In this document: one piece after another, positions 15,436-24,382 of the stretch
Layout: every line of letters begins with the position of its first letter
Numbering within the stretch: the stretch's first letter is position 1
Source: Actinomadura sp. HBU206391
GTDB taxonomy: Bacteria; Actinomycetota; Actinomycetes; Streptosporangiales; Streptosporangiaceae
Direction of reading: 5' to 3'
Assembly (NCBI RefSeq): GCF_014323665.1
Contig: NZ_JABVEB010000030.1
Span: 1 to 52,815, forward strand
Length of the DNA: 52,815 bases
Translations under genes and position numbers: made by a program
Notes under the pieces: model-generated
Told to the model about the DNA's origin: nothing
What the model saw: the letters and a program-made list of their open reading frames with translations, nothing else
The model's database searches: none

Positions 15436-16470
15436 GTGGAGCCAGCGCGCCCCAAACGCGTGCACGTCGGTCAGCGCGCATCCCGGTCGGAAGCTGCTGC
15501 CCTTGGCCGTACCCGGCCTGGGCCGTTCCGGAACCGGATGGTCGCGATCGCCGGCGCTTTTTTTGCGTTCACCCTCGTCCTCCCCAGCGGCGTCGGACAT
15601 GCCGAGCCCGAGCCGACGGTCAAGGAGCTCAAGGCCCAGGCCACCAAGCTGGCCAACCAGCTCGAACAGCTCTCCGAGCAGTTCAACGGGCTCAAGGTCC
15701 GTTTCCAGCAGGCGCAACGCGCCGCCCAGGTCGCCGCGGAGAACGCGCGTCGCCAGGAAGTGGCGCTGCAGGCCGTACAGCAGAAGGTGGGACGCCTCGC
15801 GGCCGACAGCTACATGAAGGGCGGCGTGGACGACACCGTCGCCTTCGCCACCGCGCAGGACCCGCAGGCGATGCTCGACCAGGCCGCCACACTGCACTTC
15901 TTCGCCGCCCAGGACGGCACTGAGGTCCAGACCCTCGCCCAGGCCATGCAGGCCACCCAGCGGGCTCGTAAGGCCGCTCAGGACCGTGCCAACCAGGCGC
16001 AGAGCCTCAAGTCCGAGATCGAGAAAAAGAAGAAGAAGGTCGAGGCGCTCTACGACAAGGTCCGCGGCAAGCTGATCGACCGGGCGCCCGGGCAGCTCGC
16101 CAGCCTCCCGGTCACCGGCAACGGCAAGGCCGCCCAGGCACTGCGGCTCGCCATGAGCAAGATCGGCAGGCCGTACGTCTGGGGCGCCGCCGGGCCGAGC
16201 ACGTTCGACTGCTCAGGCCTGATCATGTGGGCCTACCAGCAGGTGGGCATCAACCTGCCGCACTACACCGGCAGCCAGTGGACCGCCGGCACCCGCATCG
16301 GGCGGGACGAGCTCCAGCCGGGCGACCTGGTGTTCTTCTACGCCGACCTGCACCACGTGGGCATGTACGTGGGCGGCGGCAACATGCTCCACGCACCCCA
16401 GACCGGTGATGTGGTGAAGATCAGCCCCATGGGCGGCCGGCCCTTCGCCGGCGGCGTCCGGGTGGCCTGA
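15436..16470 (+). CDS. Secreted NlpC/P60 peptidoglycan endopeptidase (RipA-like)
   Basis: 344 residues. A signal peptide (basic start, MVAIAGAFFAFTLVLP core, cleavage after GHA at about 56) is followed by a long coiled coil (60-215), then the C-terminal NlpC/P60 cysteine peptidase with Cys259 in FDCSGL, His307 in LHHVGMYVG and a third position His319 in MLHAPQ. It would cut stem peptides of peptidoglycan outside the membrane for growth or division, the coiled coil restraining activity. GTG 15436 has AGGAGAGGAG upstream. Expression is evidently under c-di-AMP control through the adjacent riboswitch. A strong terminator follows. Confidence 0.95.
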   Translation: MEPARPKRVHVGQRASRSEAAALGRTRPGPFRNRMVAIAGAFFAFTLVLPSGVGHAEPEPTVKELKAQATKLANQLEQLSEQFNGLKVRFQQAQRAAQVAAENARRQEVALQAVQQKVGRLAADSYMKGGVDDTVAFATAQDPQAMLDQAATLHFFAAQDGTEVQTLAQAMQATQRARKAAQDRANQAQSLKSEIEKKKKKVEALYDKVRGKLIDRAPGQLASLPVTGNGKAAQALRLAMSKIGRPYVWGAAGPSTFDCSGLIMWAYQQVGINLPHYTGSQWTAGTRIGRDELQPGDLVFFYADLHHVGMYVGGGNMLHAPQTGDVVKISPMGGRPFAGGVRVA

Positions 16471-16540
16471 GCCGCTCATCGGCGGACGAACGCACGCGCA
16501 GGCGCGCCGAAGCGCGCACGCAGAACGTCGGCGAAGCCCC

Positions 16541-16574
16541 GGTGGGGCCGGTCTCCCCAGAGACCGGCCCCACC
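16541..16574 (+). terminator. Terminator of the NlpC/P60 gene
   Basis: A perfect 15-bp stem, GGTGGGGCCGGTCTC (16541-16555) with its complement (16560-16574), around a CCCA loop. It lies 70 bp past the stop codon. Confidence 0.85.
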
Positions 16575-16625
16575 GCACGCCGGTCGGGCTCCGCTTCCCC
16601 CGGAAGCGAATGCCCGCAATGCAAG

Positions 16626-16676
16626 CCGTTCAGCCCCGAAATCAGACCGTTCAGCAGGTGCAGGTCGTTCAGCAGG
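16626..16676. repeat. Three short direct repeats (CGTTCAGC)
   Basis: CGTTCAGC occurs at 16627, 16648 and 16666 (spacing 21 and 18 bp), the last two as CGTTCAGCAGG. They lie between the terminator and the stop of the convergent LuxR-type gene. Meaning unknown. Confidence 0.5.
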
Positions 16677-16697
16677 ACCACCGCAGCGGTCCCACCG

Positions 16698-16928
16698 CTA
16701 GATCAGTTGTCTTCGCGCCGCCCACACAACGGCCTCGATAGGGGTGTTGACCTCGAGACGGTCACAGATCGTCCGCAGCCGTCGCCGCAGAGTCCTCGCG
16801 CTCAACTCGAGCTTGCGTGCCGCCACATCCGCCGTGACCCCACTGGCGATCTGCGCGAGCAATCTGAGCTCCTCCTCGTTCAGATGTGTGTCATCTGTGC
16901 CACGGCGTGTGAGTGTGGCCTGTTCCAC
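16698..16928 (-). CDS. Small orphan LuxR-type HTH regulator
   Basis: 76 residues from GTG 16928, which has GGGAGG 5 nt upstream. It is essentially only a DNA-binding domain: LNEEELRLLAQIASGVTADVAARKLELSARTLRRRLRTICDRLEVNTPIEAVVWAARRQLI is the four-helix LuxR/GerE fold with the usual Glu, Leu, Ile and Val positions, but with Arg-rich recognition residues. No receiver or ligand-binding domain is attached. The same frame continues open to ATG 17291, but that extension is Pro/Arg-rich and not domain-like. The target is unknown. Convergent with the NlpC/P60 gene. Confidence 0.8.
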   Translation of the reverse strand: MEQATLTRRGTDDTHLNEEELRLLAQIASGVTADVAARKLELSARTLRRRLRTICDRLEVNTPIEAVVWAARRQLI

Positions 16929-17456
16929 TCCGTCCTCCCTCGTCCGCTGTGTTGACCGCGGGGATGCAGCACGTCGCTGCATAGGCACGGGTAGGCCTTG
17001 ATCGATGCGCAGTTTTTCGGCGAGCCCAGAGTCGGCTGGCCCCAGGCCGGTCATTGGGTTGCGTAGGTGGCCGGAGTCGGCCGTTCGACCGGTCGCGAGG
17101 CGTCGTGGGGGAACTCTGGTTAACGGCTCAGGCGTTGGCCCGGCGAGCAGAGGCGCGACCTCGGGTGCACGAGGAGACGCCCCGGTCACGCCGGTGGCGA
17201 GGACGTGATCTCCGGGGTGGGTCGTAGTTGCAGCCTTTTCCACCCGTCCCCTCACGTCCGCCGCCCAGACCGAGACCGTGAATCGTTTCAAGCTACGCTT
17301 CGGACCGGAACGCTAGGCGGCCAGATCCGGACCGTCAAGCGCTCAAAGATAACAATGTGCGGGCATAAGACTCTGTACAGTTACATAGCACCGCCGGGTT
17401 TGTCCCCGGCACCCGGCTAACCTGCGAAAACTCATCGAGATTCGGCGAGGAGTGCG
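16929..17456. other. 528-bp divergent region between LuxR-type and LacI genes
   Basis: It holds the promoters of both genes. AT-rich patches at about 17,280-17,300 and 17,340-17,390 are likely promoter areas. A minus-strand open frame here is an in-frame extension of the LuxR-type gene and not convincing as protein. No RNA gene recognised. Confidence 0.4.
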
Positions 17457-18461
17457 TTGCCGCAAGCCAGCATCCGCGAGGTCGCGAAGCGTGCCGGAGT
17501 TTCAGTTGGGACAGTTTCGAATGTCCTAAACCGGCCAGATCTCGTGGCCGAAGAGACCCGTGTTCGAGTCCTTTCAGCGATCGATGAGCTCGGTTTCGTA
17601 CGGAATGAGTCGGCCCGCAGGCTCCGGCAGGGGCCGCCGGCGCGGAGCCGCGCGTTCGGCGTCCTGATCGAGGACGTCGCCAACCCGTACTACACCGACG
17701 TCGCCCAGGGCGCGGAGTCGGCGTTGAACGCTGAGGGCGTCGACGTGATCTGGTGCACGAGCAACGGCTCCGCGGACAAGGAGCACCGCGCCCTGGAACT
17801 CCTCGTCGAGCAGCGGGTGGCCGGGGTGCTCATCACGCCGATCGGCCTCGGTGACGACCGGCTCGCCCGGCTGCACGCCCAGGGCATGGCCGTCGTCGTC
17901 CTGGATCGCCATCAGCACCCCGCCGACGTCTGCTCGGCCCGGGTCGATCATGTCGCGGGCGGCGAGATCGCCGTCGACCATCTGCTCAGGCTCGGCCACG
18001 ACCGCATCGCCTTCGTCACCGGCGGACCCGACTCCGATCCGGCCAGGGAACGGCGGGACGGCGCCGTACGGGCGCTGGCCCGGGCCGGGGGAAGGGAACT
18101 GGTCTCGGTGGTGGAGGCCACGATGACCGCCACCGCGGGCCAGCAGGCCGCGCGCCGGCTGCTCGACATGGCGCCCGCGCCCTCCGCCGTGTTCTGCGCC
18201 AACGACCTGCTCGCGATCGGGGTGATCAACGAGCTGCTGCGATACGGCGTCAAGGTCCCCGAGGAGATCGCCGTGATCGGCTACGACGACATCGAACTCG
18301 CCGCGACGGCGGCGGTGCCGCTGACGACGGTGCGGCAGCCCCGGCATGAACTCGGTCGGGCCGGGGCCAGGCTGGCGCTGGCGGAGGCGCGCGAGGGCGT
18401 CGACCACCGGCATCGCCACGTCGTTCTGACGCCCGAGCTAATTATCCGTAATTCCGGTTGA
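17457..18461 (+). CDS. LacI-family transcriptional regulator
   Basis: 334 residues with a classical LacI layout. The HTH is at 5-25 (IREVAKRAGVSVGTVSNVLNRP), then the hinge-helix area (ARRLRQG). A periplasmic-binding-protein-like sugar domain follows (FGVLIEDVANPYYTDVAQGAE, GVLITPIG, LGHDRIAFVTG, AVFCANDLLAIGVINEL, IAVIGYDDIELA, and PLTTVRQPRHELG). The start is TTG 17457 with GAGGAG 5 nt upstream; no ATG or GTG fits better. No sugar-uptake operon lies next to it, so the regulon is elsewhere or unknown. Convergent with lysS; no obvious terminator between them. Confidence 0.93.
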   Translation: MPQASIREVAKRAGVSVGTVSNVLNRPDLVAEETRVRVLSAIDELGFVRNESARRLRQGPPARSRAFGVLIEDVANPYYTDVAQGAESALNAEGVDVIWCTSNGSADKEHRALELLVEQRVAGVLITPIGLGDDRLARLHAQGMAVVVLDRHQHPADVCSARVDHVAGGEIAVDHLLRLGHDRIAFVTGGPDSDPARERRDGAVRALARAGGRELVSVVEATMTATAGQQAARRLLDMAPAPSAVFCANDLLAIGVINELLRYGVKVPEEIAVIGYDDIELAATAAVPLTTVRQPRHELGRAGARLALAEAREGVDHRHRHVVLTPELIIRNSG

Positions 18462-18472
18462 ATGTCCTCGGC

Positions 18473-18502
18473 GTCCGTATTACTGATGCCAGTCCGTATT
18501 AC
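18473..18502. repeat. Direct repeat GTCCGTATTAC x2
   Basis: The same 11-mer at 18473-18483 and 18492-18502, in the 54-bp gap between the convergent lacI-type gene and lysS. Confidence 0.5.
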
Positions 18503-18515
18503 CGCAAACAGCGCG

Positions 18516-20042
18516 CTACTCGGGCTTGACGAGCGGGAAGAGGATCGTCTCGCGGATGTTCTTACCGGTGAAGGCCATAATCATCCGGTCGACACCGGCC
18601 CCCATTCCGCCGGTCGGGGGCATCGCGTATTCCAGCGCCCGCAGGAAGTCCTCGTCGAGCTGCATCGCTTCGAGGTCACCGCCGGCCGCGAGAAGGGACT
18701 GCTCGGTGAGCCGGCGCCGCTGCTCAATGGGATCGATCAGCTCGGAATAGGCCGTGCCCAGCTCGGTGCCGAAACCGATGAGGTCCCACTTCTCCGTGAG
18801 CCGCGGATCGTCGCGGTGCTGGCGCGTGAGCGGAGAGGTCTCCAGCGGATAGTCCATGACGAACGTCGGCTGCACGAGCGTGTGCTCGACGAGCTCCTCG
18901 AAGATCTCCTGTACGAGGCGGCCCTGACCCCACTTGGGGTCCCACTTGATCGACCGGGCGTCGGCGTACCGGCGGACCTTCTCCAGCGGCGTGCCGGGGT
19001 CGACCTCCTCGCCCAGCGCCTCGGAGACCGATCCGTACAGGGTGATCCGCGGCCATGCCTTCAGACCCAGATCGATCTCGTGCCGCTCGGTCTCGCCCCC
19101 GCGGCCGGGCCCCACCGGGGCGTCGTGCTCGACCACCGTCGTGCCCAGCGCCGCGACGACCGCCTTCTGGTACATCCGCTGGGTGAGGTCGGCCATGTCG
19201 TTGTAGTCGAGGTAGGTGCCGTAGGCCTCGACCATCGTGAACTCGGGGTTGTGCGTCGAGTCCGCGCCCTCGTTGCGAAAGGTACGGCTGATCTCGAAGA
19301 CCTTGTCGATGCCGCCCACGACGAGCCGCTTGAGATACAGCTCGATCGCGATCCGCAGGTACAGATCCATGTCGTAGGCGTTGATGTGGGTCTTGAACGG
19401 CCGGGCCGTCGCGCCGCCGTGGATCGGCTGGAGCATCGGCGTCTCGACCTCGAGATAGCCCTCGTCGTGCCAGAAGTCGCGTACCGCCCGCACCGTGTCG
19501 CTGCGCACCCGGGCCAGCCGGCGCGCCTCGTCGTTGACGATGAGGTCGACGTAGCGAAACCGGACCCGGGCCTCGGGGTCGGTCAGCCCGGCGTGCTTCT
19601 CCGGCAGCGGCCGCAGGCACTTGGAGGTGATCGCGAAGCCGTCCGCCATGATCGACAGTTCGCCGCGCCGTGAGGTGATGACCTCGCCCTCGACGCCCAC
19701 GTGGTCGCCGAGGTCGACGTCCCGCTTCCACGCCTCGAGCACCTCGGTGCCGACGCTCGCCAGCGACAGCATGATCTGGATGTCGCCGCTGCCGTCGCGG
19801 ATGGTGGCGAAGCACAGTTTCCCGGTGTTGCGCGCGAGGATCACGCGCCCGGCGACGCCGACCTTCTCACCGGTCGCGACGTCCGGCTCCAGGCCTGCGT
19901 GCTTGTCGCGGACCTCCGCGATCGTCGTCGTACGCGGGAAGCCGACAGGGTAGGGGTCGACGCCTCTTTCCCTGAGGCGGGCCAGCTTGTCCCTGCGGAC
20001 CCGCATCTGGTCCGGCAGGTCGTCGTAGGTCTCTTCGCTCAC
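18516..20042 (-). CDS. lysS: Lysyl-tRNA synthetase, class II
   Basis: A 508-residue enzyme that charges tRNA-Lys. It has an N-terminal OB-fold anticodon-binding domain (VGVAGRVILARNTGKLCFATIRDGSGDIQIML), then the class II catalytic core: motif 1 near VEVETPML, motif 2 FRNEGADSTHNPEFTMVEAYG, and motif 3 GMGAGVDRMIMAFTG. The KRLVVGGIDKVFEI block is typical. GTG 20042 is used. It follows coaX by 72 bp and closes the nadB-nadC-coaX-lysS series on this strand. No sign of the fused LysX membrane domain; a related membrane protein lies at 41291-43090. Confidence 0.97.
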   Translation of the reverse strand: MSEETYDDLPDQMRVRRDKLARLRERGVDPYPVGFPRTTTIAEVRDKHAGLEPDVATGEKVGVAGRVILARNTGKLCFATIRDGSGDIQIMLSLASVGTEVLEAWKRDVDLGDHVGVEGEVITSRRGELSIMADGFAITSKCLRPLPEKHAGLTDPEARVRFRYVDLIVNDEARRLARVRSDTVRAVRDFWHDEGYLEVETPMLQPIHGGATARPFKTHINAYDMDLYLRIAIELYLKRLVVGGIDKVFEISRTFRNEGADSTHNPEFTMVEAYGTYLDYNDMADLTQRMYQKAVVAALGTTVVEHDAPVGPGRGGETERHEIDLGLKAWPRITLYGSVSEALGEEVDPGTPLEKVRRYADARSIKWDPKWGQGRLVQEIFEELVEHTLVQPTFVMDYPLETSPLTRQHRDDPRLTEKWDLIGFGTELGTAYSELIDPIEQRRRLTEQSLLAAGGDLEAMQLDEDFLRALEYAMPPTGGMGAGVDRMIMAFTGKNIRETILFPLVKPE

Positions 20043-20114
20043 GGCAAGAGGCTATCGAGCCCGTCGCACGGCGGGCGAATCGCTTTCTCCACGACTCGCC
20101 CACGACACGGCGGG

Positions 20115-20903
20115 TCAGGACCCGGTCACGTTCCGCTCGTAGACGAGGCGCAGGCCGATGAGGGTGAGCCAGGGCTCGAAGACGTCGATGCTGCGGGCCT
20201 CGCGCAGGACCAGTGGGGCGAGGCCTCCGGTGGCGACGACGGTCACGTCGTCGGGGTTGTCTGAGAGCTCCTCCGACATCCGCTCCACCACTCCGTCGAC
20301 CTGCCCGGCGAAGCCGTAGATGATCCCCGACTGCAGCGCCTCGACCGTGTTCTTGGCGATCACGCTGCGCGGCCGGATCAGCTCGACCTTGTGCAGCTGG
20401 GCGCCTCGGGCCGACAGCGCGTCGACCGAGATCTCGATGCCTGGCGCGATCGCCCCGCCGACGTACTCCCCCTTGGCCGAGACGGCGTCGAACGTCGTCG
20501 CCGTGCCGAAGTCCACGACGATCACCGGGCCGCCGTACAGGTGGATCGAGGCGAGTGCGTTGACGATGCGGTCGGACCCGACCTCCTTGGGGTTGTCCAT
20601 GCGGACCGGGACCCCGGTCTTCACCCCCGGCTCCACGATGACCGCGGGCACGTCGCCGTAGTAGCGGCGGCACATCTCCCGCATCTCGTGGAGTACGGAC
20701 GGCACGGTCGAGCACAGCGCGATACCGCTGATGTCGGTGCCGGCGAGGAGCGGGCTCTGCTGCACGAGCCCTTGGAGGACCACCGCGATCTCATCGGCGG
20801 TACGCCGCTCGTCGGTGTTGATCCTCCAGTGTTCGATCACCTCCTCGCCCTCGAACAGCCCGAGGACGGTGTGGGTATTGCCAACGTCGATCGTGAGCAG
20901 CAT
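20115..20903 (-). CDS. coaX: Type III pantothenate kinase
   Basis: 262 residues, ASKHA-fold kinase making 4'-phosphopantothenate, the first step of CoA synthesis from pantothenate. Visible features are the phosphate-1 motif IDVGNTHT (Asp6), GSDRIVNA with Asp111, and VVDFGTATTFDA with Asp131, plus VATGGLAPLVLREA near the C-terminus. CoaX is resistant to CoA feedback and needs a monovalent cation. It lies 132 bp downstream of nadC on the same strand. panC and panD, which make its substrate, are encoded 3 kb upstream. Confidence 0.97.
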   Translation of the reverse strand: MLLTIDVGNTHTVLGLFEGEEVIEHWRINTDERRTADEIAVVLQGLVQQSPLLAGTDISGIALCSTVPSVLHEMREMCRRYYGDVPAVIVEPGVKTGVPVRMDNPKEVGSDRIVNALASIHLYGGPVIVVDFGTATTFDAVSAKGEYVGGAIAPGIEISVDALSARGAQLHKVELIRPRSVIAKNTVEALQSGIIYGFAGQVDGVVERMSEELSDNPDDVTVVATGGLAPLVLREARSIDVFEPWLTLIGLRLVYERNVTGS

Positions 20904-21035
20904 CAGATCCCCGCCGTGTTCATGGTCGCGTCCTGCGCCCTGCGTTGCTCCGTGGTCTCGTCCGGGCGGCCGACCGAATCCCCGCGCGGCGACCGGTCGC
21001 GTGCCCGTGCGCGCCGCCGACCGCCCGCTCCCCCG

Positions 21036-22025
21036 TCAGCTCCCGCTCCGAGGGACGAAGTCGAGGCCGATGTCGAGAGCGGACGCCGAATGCGTCAACG
21101 CGCCCACGGCAAGGTAGTCCACGCCGGTCACGGCCACGTCTCGGGCCCTGTCGACGGTGAGCCCGCCGCTGGCCTCGAGCTCCGCGCGGTTGCCGGCCAT
21201 GCCCACCGCCTCCGTCATCTGCTCGTCGGTCATATTGTCGAGCAAGATCGCTGTAGCGCCGGCCCCCAGGGCCTCTTCGACCTGTTCGAGCGTGTCGCAC
21301 TCGACCTGGACCAGCAGATCGGGGAAGCGGGCCCGGATGGCCTCGTAGGCCTTCGTCACCGAGCCGGCCGCGGCGACGTGGTTGTCCTTGACCAGGGCGG
21401 CGTCCTGCAGGCCCATCCGGTGATTGACGCCCCCGCCGCACCTGACGGCGTACTTCTGCAGCGACCGGAGCCCGGGCAGGGTCTTGCGCGTATCGCGGAT
21501 CCGGGCCTTCGTGCCCTCGACCGCGTCCACCCAGCGCCGGGTGGCCGAGGCGATCCCGGACAGGTGGGTGAGCAGGTTCAGCACCGTACGTTCCGCGCGC
21601 AGCAGCGCTCGGGTGGGCCCGGTGACGGTGAGCAGCACGTCGCCGGGCGCGACCCGGTCGCCGTCGGCGACCCGGGCCTCGATGCGGAACGGCGCCGCGC
21701 CGCGGCCGGAGCCGGCCTCCCCAGCGCCGCTGCCGGAACCGACCTCGCCGCTGCCGGAACCGACCTCGCCGTGGCCGGAGCCGACCTCGCCGGTGCCGGC
21801 CCGCTCCGCGAGGACCGCGAAGACCGCTTCGGCGACCGGCAGCCCGGCGACGACACCGTGCTCGCGCGCCGTGAAGTCGCCAGTGGAGATCTCCTCCGAG
21901 GTGAAGATCGGCTCACTGGTGACGTCGACCGCACCGTCCTCGGCCAGCGCGATGGAGATCAGGTCGCGCACCGCCTGCGGATCCAGGCCGGCGTCCCGCA
22001 GGCGCCCGGCGAGCTCGGGTGTCAT
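21036..22025 (-). CDS. nadC: Nicotinate-nucleotide diphosphorylase (quinolinate phosphoribosyltransferase)
   Basis: 329 residues. It converts quinolinate and PRPP to nicotinate mononucleotide. The N-domain (AEDGAVDVTSEPIF, DFTAREHGVVAGLPVAEAVF) and barrel (TRKTLPGLRSLQKYAVRCGGGVNHRMGLQDAALVKDNH, ILLDNMT, EASGGLT, GALTHSASALDIGLD) are complete. Residues 76-109 are an unusual Gly/Ser/Glu repeat (GEVGSG units) inserted in the N-domain, making the protein about 30-40 residues longer than usual. The start overlaps the nadB stop as ATGA, so translation is coupled. No nadA is nearby. Confidence 0.96.
   Translation of the reverse strand: MTPELAGRLRDAGLDPQAVRDLISIALAEDGAVDVTSEPIFTSEEISTGDFTAREHGVVAGLPVAEAVFAVLAERAGTGEVGSGHGEVGSGSGEVGSGSGAGEAGSGRGAAPFRIEARVADGDRVAPGDVLLTVTGPTRALLRAERTVLNLLTHLSGIASATRRWVDAVEGTKARIRDTRKTLPGLRSLQKYAVRCGGGVNHRMGLQDAALVKDNHVAAAGSVTKAYEAIRARFPDLLVQVECDTLEQVEEALGAGATAILLDNMTDEQMTEAVGMAGNRAELEASGGLTVDRARDVAVTGVDYLAVGALTHSASALDIGLDFVPRSGS
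21699..21800 (-). repeat. In-frame 21-bp tandem repeats inside nadC
   Basis: Units of about 21 bp (plus-strand core GCCGGAACCGACCTC) encode repeated GEVGSG(S/H)G. Three near-identical units and two decayed ones can be read. The period is a multiple of three, so copy-number change keeps the frame. Confidence 0.8.
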
Positions 22026-23839
22026 CTCGTCTCCTCCAGCCGATCGCCGCCGCGCTCGTCGCCGGCGGCCGTCCTCCCGGCCCGTGCCCGGGCCCGTTCT
22101 CCTGCCCGCGGCCGGTCAGCGGCCGTCCCCCCGGGCGATCCATGGACCGCCCGGGGTTCGTACGCGGTGGTCAGACCGGCACCGTCGAGGCGGGTCACGA
22201 GGTTGCCCTGCCAGGCGGCGTCGTCGAGGCCGGGAAAGTCCTCGCGCCAGTGGCTGCCGCGGGTCTCCTCGCGCCTGAGGGCGGCCCGTACGATCGCGGT
22301 CGCGACGGTGTGCAGGTTCGTGGCCTCCCACGCCGCCACCCCCGGCTCGTCGCAGCGGCGCCCCGCCAGGGCCGTCAGCTCGCGCTCCGCCGTCCGCAGT
22401 CCCTCGGCGCTGCGCAGCACGCCGGAGTGATCGGTCATGACGCGCTGTACCTCCGCGCGGACGCCCGGCTCCAGCAGGCCCCCATCCGCCAGCGGTGATC
22501 TCGCGGTCGGTCCCGCCACCGGGACCCGCCGGGCGGCGGTGCCGCCCTCCGCCCGCGGTGATCCCTCGGTGGCGCGAGACGCCGACGCCGGATCCGCGGG
22601 TTCGCAGCCGAGGGCCGTGCCGATCCGCTCGGCGAAGACCAGTCCTTCGAGCAGCGAGTTGGACGCCAGCCGGTTCGCGCCGTGCACCCCCGTACAGGCC
22701 ACCTCACCGCAGGCGTACAGCCCGGGCACCGACGTACGGCCCCACAGGTCCGTGCGCACCCCTCCGCTGGCGTAGTGCGCGGCGGGCACCACCGGGATCG
22801 GCTCGGTGACCGGGTCGACGCCGTGGTGACGGCAGCTGGCCAGGATCGTGGGGAACCTGCGCTCCCACACCCGCTCGCCGAGATGGCGGCCGTCGAGGAA
22901 CACGTGCGACGCGCCGGTCTCACGCATGCGGTTCATGATCCCCTTGGCGACGACGTCCCTCGGGGCGAGCTCGGCGAGCTCGTGCCGCCCCACCATGAAG
23001 CGCTCCCCGGCGGCGTCGACGAGATGGGCGCCCTCGCCCCGCACCGCCTCGGAGATCAACGGCTGCTGGCCCCGGGCGTGGTCACCGAGCCACAGCACGG
23101 TCGGATGGAACTGGACGAACTCCAGATCGGCGGCGTCGGCGCCCGCCCTGAGCGCCAGGGCGACCCCGTCCCCGGTGGACACCTCGGGGTTCGTGGTGGC
23201 CGAGAAGACCTGCCCGAGACCGCCGGTGGCGAGCACGACCGCCCGCGCCCGTACGGCGCCGACGCCGTCGCACTGGCCCTCGCCCATCACGTGCAGCGTG
23301 ACCCCGGCGGCGCGCCCCTCCGACACCATGAGGTCCAGCACGAGCGCGTGCTCGATCACGTCGATGCCGCCGGCCGCTTTGCAGGCGGCGAGCAGGGCCC
23401 GGCTGATCTCCGCCCCGGTGGCGTCGCCGCCGGCGTGCGCGATGCGCCGCCGGTGGTGCCCGCCCTCCCGGGTCAGTGCGATGGCGCCGTCGCCCGTACG
23501 GTCGAAGTCGGTTCCGAGTTCGATGAGCCGCCGTACGGCCTCGGGCCCCTCGGTCACCAGCGTGCGCACGGCCTCGGGATCGCACAGGCCCACCCCGGCG
23601 GTGAGCGTGTCGCGCAGATGCTCTCCCGGGCTGTCGTCGGGGGCGAGCGCTGCGGCGATACCGCCCTGCGCCCAGCGGGTCGAGCCCTCGTCGAGCAGCG
23701 CCTTGGTGACGAGCAGCACTCTGCCGTGCGCACGAGCCCGCAACGCGACGATGAGCCCGGCGATGCCCGAGCCGATCACCACGACATCGGCGTCGACGGT
23801 CCAGCCTGGGTCGGGAGCGCTCAGCCGACGCGGGATCAT
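22022..23839 (-). CDS. nadB: L-aspartate oxidase
   Basis: 605 residues, an FAD enzyme oxidising aspartate to iminoaspartate in de novo NAD synthesis. It has the dinucleotide motif VVIGSGIAGLIVAL and the succinate-dehydrogenase-family active-site blocks STRWAQGGIAAAL, EFVQFHPTVLW, GEGAHLVDAAGERFM, and AHYASGGVRTDLWGRTSVPGLYACGEVACTGVHGANRLASNSLLEG. Between the flavin domain and the C-terminal helical part is a Ser/Ala/Arg-rich linker (about 425-465), and the C-terminal 30 residues are an Arg/Gly-rich tail. ATG 23839 has GAGGAGG 4 nt upstream; the in-frame codon at 23872 is less likely. Confidence 0.96.
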   Translation of the reverse strand: MIPRRLSAPDPGWTVDADVVVIGSGIAGLIVALRARAHGRVLLVTKALLDEGSTRWAQGGIAAALAPDDSPGEHLRDTLTAGVGLCDPEAVRTLVTEGPEAVRRLIELGTDFDRTGDGAIALTREGGHHRRRIAHAGGDATGAEISRALLAACKAAGGIDVIEHALVLDLMVSEGRAAGVTLHVMGEGQCDGVGAVRARAVVLATGGLGQVFSATTNPEVSTGDGVALALRAGADAADLEFVQFHPTVLWLGDHARGQQPLISEAVRGEGAHLVDAAGERFMVGRHELAELAPRDVVAKGIMNRMRETGASHVFLDGRHLGERVWERRFPTILASCRHHGVDPVTEPIPVVPAAHYASGGVRTDLWGRTSVPGLYACGEVACTGVHGANRLASNSLLEGLVFAERIGTALGCEPADPASASRATEGSPRAEGGTAARRVPVAGPTARSPLADGGLLEPGVRAEVQRVMTDHSGVLRSAEGLRTAERELTALAGRRCDEPGVAAWEATNLHTVATAIVRAALRREETRGSHWREDFPGLDDAAWQGNLVTRLDGAGLTTAYEPRAVHGSPGGTAADRPRAGERARARAGRTAAGDERGGDRLEETR

Positions 23840-23914
23840 TGACCCTCCTCGGGGGGTGACCTTTTTCGTCACTATGACATTAACCCACGAGGGCCACGGG
23901 ACCCGAGCCCGGGG

Positions 23915-24382
23915 TCAGCCACCGACCGGCGACCCGTCCGGCACACCCGTCCCAACCCCACGGGCCCCATGCGGGACGGCGTCGCCGCGGATCAGGTCCG
24001 TGCCCGGCACCGGCTCGGCCGGGTCGGACCCGAGCTGAATGATCTTGTTCGTACGGTCGACGTGGACCACTCGCGGCTCGAAGGCGCGGGCGTCCGCGTC
24101 GCTCATCGACGCGTAGCTGATGATGATCACGAGGTCGCCCGGCTGGACCAGCCTGGCGGCGGCGCCGTTGATGCCGATCACGCCGGTGCCCCGCTCGCCC
24201 GCGATGACGTAGGTCTCCAGCCGGGCGCCGTTGTCGATGTCGACGATGTGCACCTGCTCGCCCGGCAGGAGGTCGGCGGCGTCCATGAGGTCCCGGTCGA
24301 TGGTCACCGAGCCCACGTAGTGCAGGTCGGCCTGGGTAACGGTGGCCCGGTGGATCTTCGACTTGAACATCGTGCGGAACAT
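23915..24382 (-). CDS. panD: Aspartate 1-decarboxylase
   Basis: 155 residues, a pyruvoyl enzyme making beta-alanine for pantothenate. The self-cleavage site is Gly24-Ser25 in HYVGSVTID, giving the pyruvoyl group on the alpha chain. Core motifs are [58 protein letters not shown]. The C-terminal Gly/Pro-rich tail of about 25 residues is longer than in E. coli. ATG 24382 overlaps the panC stop by one base (TGATG), indicating coupled translation. Confidence 0.97.
   Translation of the reverse strand: MFRTMFKSKIHRATVTQADLHYVGSVTIDRDLMDAADLLPGEQVHIVDIDNGARLETYVIAGERGTGVIGINGAAARLVQPGDLVIIISYASMSDADARAFEPRVVHVDRTNKIIQLGSDPAEPVPGTDLIRGDAVPHGARGVGTGVPDGSPVGG

Noticed and set aside
16929..17291. N-terminal extension of the LuxR-type protein to ATG 17291
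   Set aside because: Pro/Arg/Thr-rich and not domain-like; GTG 16928 has a better ribosome-binding site.
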